This document shows, piece after piece, positions 5,825 through 8,192 of a DNA stretch of 8,192 nt. The notes under the pieces are model-generated. The model had not been told where the DNA came from and did not search any database. It worked only from the letters and a program-made list of their open reading frames with translations. Source of the DNA: Nitrospirota bacterium (GTDB lineage Bacteria; Nitrospirota_A; Leptospirillia; Leptospirillales; Leptospirillaceae); NCBI GenBank assembly GCA_021802325.1, contig JAKAAM010000013.1, forward strand, positions 1-8,192, read 5' to 3'. A program made the translations under genes and the position numbers. Positions within the stretch are counted from its first letter, which is position 1, and the number at the start of each line of letters is the position of its first letter.

Positions 5825-7537
5825 CTACTCGATCGTCCTGAGATTCCTGGTAGCCCCCGTTGTCGGGCGAATCTTTCTGACATCGACCACATCCTGGGTC
5901 TCGATATCGAGGAGACTCATCCACTCGAGAGCAATCTCCGCAGGCGGAAGGATGTCCCCTTCCTCATATTCACATTGGGCCGCCCAGAGAAGATCGTCAA
6001 GGCTGACTCCCCCGTCACCGTTTTCTATTTCTCGCAAAAGGGCCCTCTCCTTGGCCCGAAGGGTGATCGACTCAAGAATCGCCCCGCTGACGAGGTCCGA
6101 GCGATAGACCGGCATTCTCTTGCCGGATCTTCGCAAAACTTCGAAAACGGCATTTTCGTCGGACCCTGCAAAGAATCTATCCCTGAATGCCTCGAGCAGC
6201 GATTCCCGATCATGGGTGGCATCACTTCCCGCAGACGTTGAATGAACCGGAACATCAGCCCCCAGATGGATCCTCAGAATCTCGATCGCGGATTCGAAGG
6301 TCGGACGCTTGACCTTGATTTTCCGGTCAATGCGACCCGGCCGCAGAATCGCAGGATCGATCATCTCCGGACGATTGGTCGCCAGAATCACCATCTGAAA
6401 GCCGGCCGGACCCGCAAGGCCGTCGAGCTCTGCGCAAAACATGGGGACGATCGTATTGTGAATATTGAACCCCCGACCGTTCCGCCGGGTCCCGAGAATG
6501 GCCTCGGCCTCATCGATGAAGAGTACAGGGAAGTCCCCGTTCTTCCGGATCTTTTCCCCTTCCTCAAACAGCTCGCGGACAATGCGCTCGGACTCTCCGA
6601 GCCACATGTTCAGAATTTCGGGCCCCTTGATATGGAAGAACACCCCCTTGACGGCCCTTCCCTCTTTCTGGGCCAGGCGATTGGCGATTTCCCGGGCCGT
6701 CGCCTTTCCGATCAGAGTTTTTCCGCATCCTGGGGGTCCATACAGCAGGAATCCCCGAGGTGATTTGAAATCATAACGGGCATAGGCTTCAGGATACAGG
6801 ACCGGATTGAGAATGGCCTTCTGAATTTCCCGAATCGCCTCCTCCTGCCCTCCGATCGATTCCCATCCGGTTGTCGGAACCTCGGCCAGAAGGTAACTTT
6901 CTTCCCGCTTCCGCACCTTCTCCACGGCCACGCGGGAGGTACTGTCAAGACGAACAAAATCACCCGTCGAGAGGGGTTCATTCTTCAGAAGATCGGACCT
7001 GTCGAGTATCGTCCCCAGAGTACTGTCGGGACGATCCGAGCCAATTTCGAGGCGTCCGTCCGGAAGGAGACGGCCGACACGCACGATCGGACCGGAAAGG
7101 TCTGGCCCGACCGTTCCCAGAATGGAAAGGGCTTCATTGAGGCGTACCCGCTCACCCTTTTTCAGCGATTCCAGAGAGACCCTTGGGTCGACCGTGGCCT
7201 GGTAATCGCCGCCTCCGACTGATACCCAGGCCAGCCCGTCCTCCGTGGTTCCGAGACAAGTCCCGATCCGGAATGCCGGCTTCGTGACCTTTTCAAGAAC
7301 GTCCGAGAGTCGCGTCGCCTCATGTTGCATCCGCTGCCATTCGTTTTCGAACTCCTGCAGTTTTTTCCTGATCCGGTAAGCCTCCCGCATCTCCTCTTCC
7401 TTGCCATCGAGAAGGCGGATCAGACGCTCCATGGCAATAACCAACTCCGAGAAGGGCTCCGATACGGGGCCTTCTTTTTTGTCACCGTTTTTATCGGAGT
7501 CGTTTTTTTTTCCGCTGAAAGGTTCGGTCTTATCCAT
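5825..7537 (-). CDS. arc: Proteasome-associated AAA+ ATPase (ARC/Mpa)
   Basis: This ring ATPase captures modified proteins, unfolds them and feeds them to the 20S core. Domains in order: an acidic/basic N-terminal tail (1-30), a coiled coil at about 30-85 (the Pup-binding element in Mpa), two OB-fold segments at about 87-215, and one AAA+ module. The module shows Walker A GPPGCGKT (267-274), a pore-loop region with MWLG (311-314), Walker B VLFIDE (338-343), sensor-1 Asn388 and LRPGRID with arginine fingers (398-404). The 570 residues fall in the family range. The protein ends GATRNLRTIE and has no Gln-Tyr-Leu or HbYX docking tail. The start is ATG at 7537, with GAGGA nine bases upstream. It is the first gene of the operon, and a 35-base gap precedes dop. 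Confidence 0.93.
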   Translation of the reverse strand: MDKTEPFSGKKNDSDKNGDKKEGPVSEPFSELVIAMERLIRLLDGKEEEMREAYRIRKKLQEFENEWQRMQHEATRLSDVLEKVTKPAFRIGTCLGTTEDGLAWVSVGGGDYQATVDPRVSLESLKKGERVRLNEALSILGTVGPDLSGPIVRVGRLLPDGRLEIGSDRPDSTLGTILDRSDLLKNEPLSTGDFVRLDSTSRVAVEKVRKREESYLLAEVPTTGWESIGGQEEAIREIQKAILNPVLYPEAYARYDFKSPRGFLLYGPPGCGKTLIGKATAREIANRLAQKEGRAVKGVFFHIKGPEILNMWLGESERIVRELFEEGEKIRKNGDFPVLFIDEAEAILGTRRNGRGFNIHNTIVPMFCAELDGLAGPAGFQMVILATNRPEMIDPAILRPGRIDRKIKVKRPTFESAIEILRIHLGADVPVHSTSAGSDATHDRESLLEAFRDRFFAGSDENAVFEVLRRSGKRMPVYRSDLVSGAILESITLRAKERALLREIENGDGGVSLDDLLWAAQCEYEEGDILPPAEIALEWMSLLDIETQDVVDVRKIRPTTGATRNLRTIE

Positions 7538-7615
7538 ATCAAGGAATCCTCATGCTGGGGAAAATCGGCAAGATACTTTCAAGGGCTGCAATCGCCCTCA
7601 TTCGTCTATTGGTTC

Positions 7616-7645
7616 ATCGTAAGGCTCCCCTAAGTCTCTCGTCAA
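7616..7645 (-). promoter_or_regulatory. Candidate sigma70-type promoter of the proteasome operon
   Basis: On the minus strand TTGACG (7645-7640) matches the -35 consensus at five of six positions. Eighteen bases later TACGAT (7621-7616) matches the -10 consensus at four of six. It is in the only sizeable gap upstream of arc, about 80 bases before its start codon. The -35 box falls in the loop and left arm of a small inverted repeat (TCTCTC/GAGAGA, 7635-7655), which could serve a regulator or be chance. This rests on sequence only. Confidence 0.4.
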
Positions 7646-7660
7646 TTTTGAGAGAGGCCG

Positions 7661-8192
7661 TCAGATATTCTGAAGAATATGTTCCTCGGGAATGGCGCGC
7701 CCCTTCAAAACGGAGATCGTTTCCTCGACCATCTCTTTCATGCCGCAGACATAAGCGACAGTCTGATGGAGCGGATCGGATTGGGCCTGGAGAATGTGCT
7801 GGACGAATCCCGAATGCCGATCCCATTTCTCGTCCGGGAATGTCACCGTGACGACAACATTGGCACCGCGAGCATGCCAATCCGCCATCTCGTCACCAAA
7901 ATAGAGGTGCCCTGGAGTCATGGTTCCGAAGTAGAAATCGATGCTGCCAAACTCCTCGCGTCGCCTGAGCGCCTCGAGGAGGGTCGATCGCAGGGGCGCA
8001 ATCGCCGTTCCGACACCCACGAAGAGGAGGTTCTTCCGACGATGGGGATCCAAAGGGAATCCGTTTCCCAGGGGGCCTTCGAAGGTCACCTTTTCTCCGG
8101 GCGAAAGATTGAAGAGTTTTTCCGAGACACCTTTTCCCTTCTTGACCAGAATTTCGAGGTGCCTTTTTTCATAGGGAGGCGATGCGATCGCG
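7661..8192 (-). CDS. FAD/NAD(P)-binding oxidoreductase, ferredoxin-NADP reductase family, C-terminal part
   Basis: The frame is open from the right window edge (in frame from 8191) to a TGA at 7661-7663, giving 176 residues; the N-terminus is outside. IASPPYEKRHLEILVKKG and the following GEKVTFEGPLGNGFPL belong to the FAD-binding barrel. NLLFVGVGTAIAPLRS is the glycine-rich start of the NAD(P)-binding domain, and AYVCGMKEMVEETISVLK, with IPEEHILQNI at the C-terminus, is the typical end of the ferredoxin-NADP reductase superfamily. It should move electrons between a pyridine nucleotide and a flavin, iron-sulfur or haem partner, but the partner cannot be named. Subunits of sulfhydrogenase-type complexes and NADH:flavin reductases share this pattern. 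It precedes the proteasome operon by 123 bases, so a functional link is doubtful. Confidence 0.82.
   Translation of the reverse strand, partial: AIASPPYEKRHLEILVKKGKGVSEKLFNLSPGEKVTFEGPLGNGFPLDPHRRKNLLFVGVGTAIAPLRSTLLEALRRREEFGSIDFYFGTMTPGHLYFGDEMADWHARGANVVVTVTFPDEKWDRHSGFVQHILQAQSDPLHQTVAYVCGMKEMVEETISVLKGRAIPEEHILQNI

Noticed and set aside
5292..6107. Long plus-strand open frame of 271 codons opposite dop and arc
   Set aside because: It lies antisense to two genes with clear family motifs and spans their junction; the product shows no recognisable domain.
7635..7655. Hairpin after the oxidoreductase stop as an intrinsic terminator
   Set aside because: Only six base pairs and no T-run follows on the minus strand.

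Overview
The window carries a complete bacterial 20S proteasome operon of the kind that tags proteins with a small Pup-like modifier. The modifier gene here encodes UBact rather than actinobacterial Pup. The gene set, the UBact-type C-terminus (RYRQRTGE) and the moderately GC-rich composition point to the Nitrospirota, most likely a Leptospirillum-like iron oxidiser. This assignment comes from family knowledge and was not checked by a database search.

Layout: almost everything is on the minus strand, so the operon reads from right to left. At the right edge (8192-7661) is the 3' part of an FAD/NAD(P)-binding oxidoreductase of the ferredoxin-NADP reductase family. A 123-base gap follows, with a plausible sigma70-type promoter at 7616-7645. 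Then come arc/mpa (AAA+ ring ATPase, 7537-5825), dop (5789-4257), the UBact modifier gene (4252-4019), prcB (beta subunit, 3987-3166), prcA (alpha subunit, 3176-2424) and pafA (ligase, 2427-997). The five downstream genes are separated by at most 35 bases, and two junctions overlap (prcB/prcA by 11 bases, prcA/pafA by 4), so one transcript with translational coupling is likely. The order arc-dop-modifier-prcB-prcA is that of the actinobacterial Pup-proteasome locus, with pafA following.

How the parts should work together: PafA joins the C-terminal glutamate of UBact to lysines of target proteins. Dop removes the tag. The ARC/Mpa ring recognises tagged proteins through its N-terminal coiled coil, unfolds them and threads them into the PrcA/PrcB barrel, where the N-terminal threonine of mature PrcB cuts peptide bonds. 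Two details differ from the mycobacterial model. The modifier already ends in Glu, so no deamidation is needed. The ATPase lacks the C-terminal Gln-Tyr-Leu docking tail.

The left end (1-about 990) is an IS200/IS605-type insertion sequence with divergent genes: tnpA (Y1 HUH transposase, plus strand, complete) and tnpB (RNA-guided nuclease family, minus strand, cut by the window edge). It lies directly downstream of pafA, which appears intact. No RNA genes or CRISPR arrays were seen, and no gene-free stretch exceeds 300 bases.
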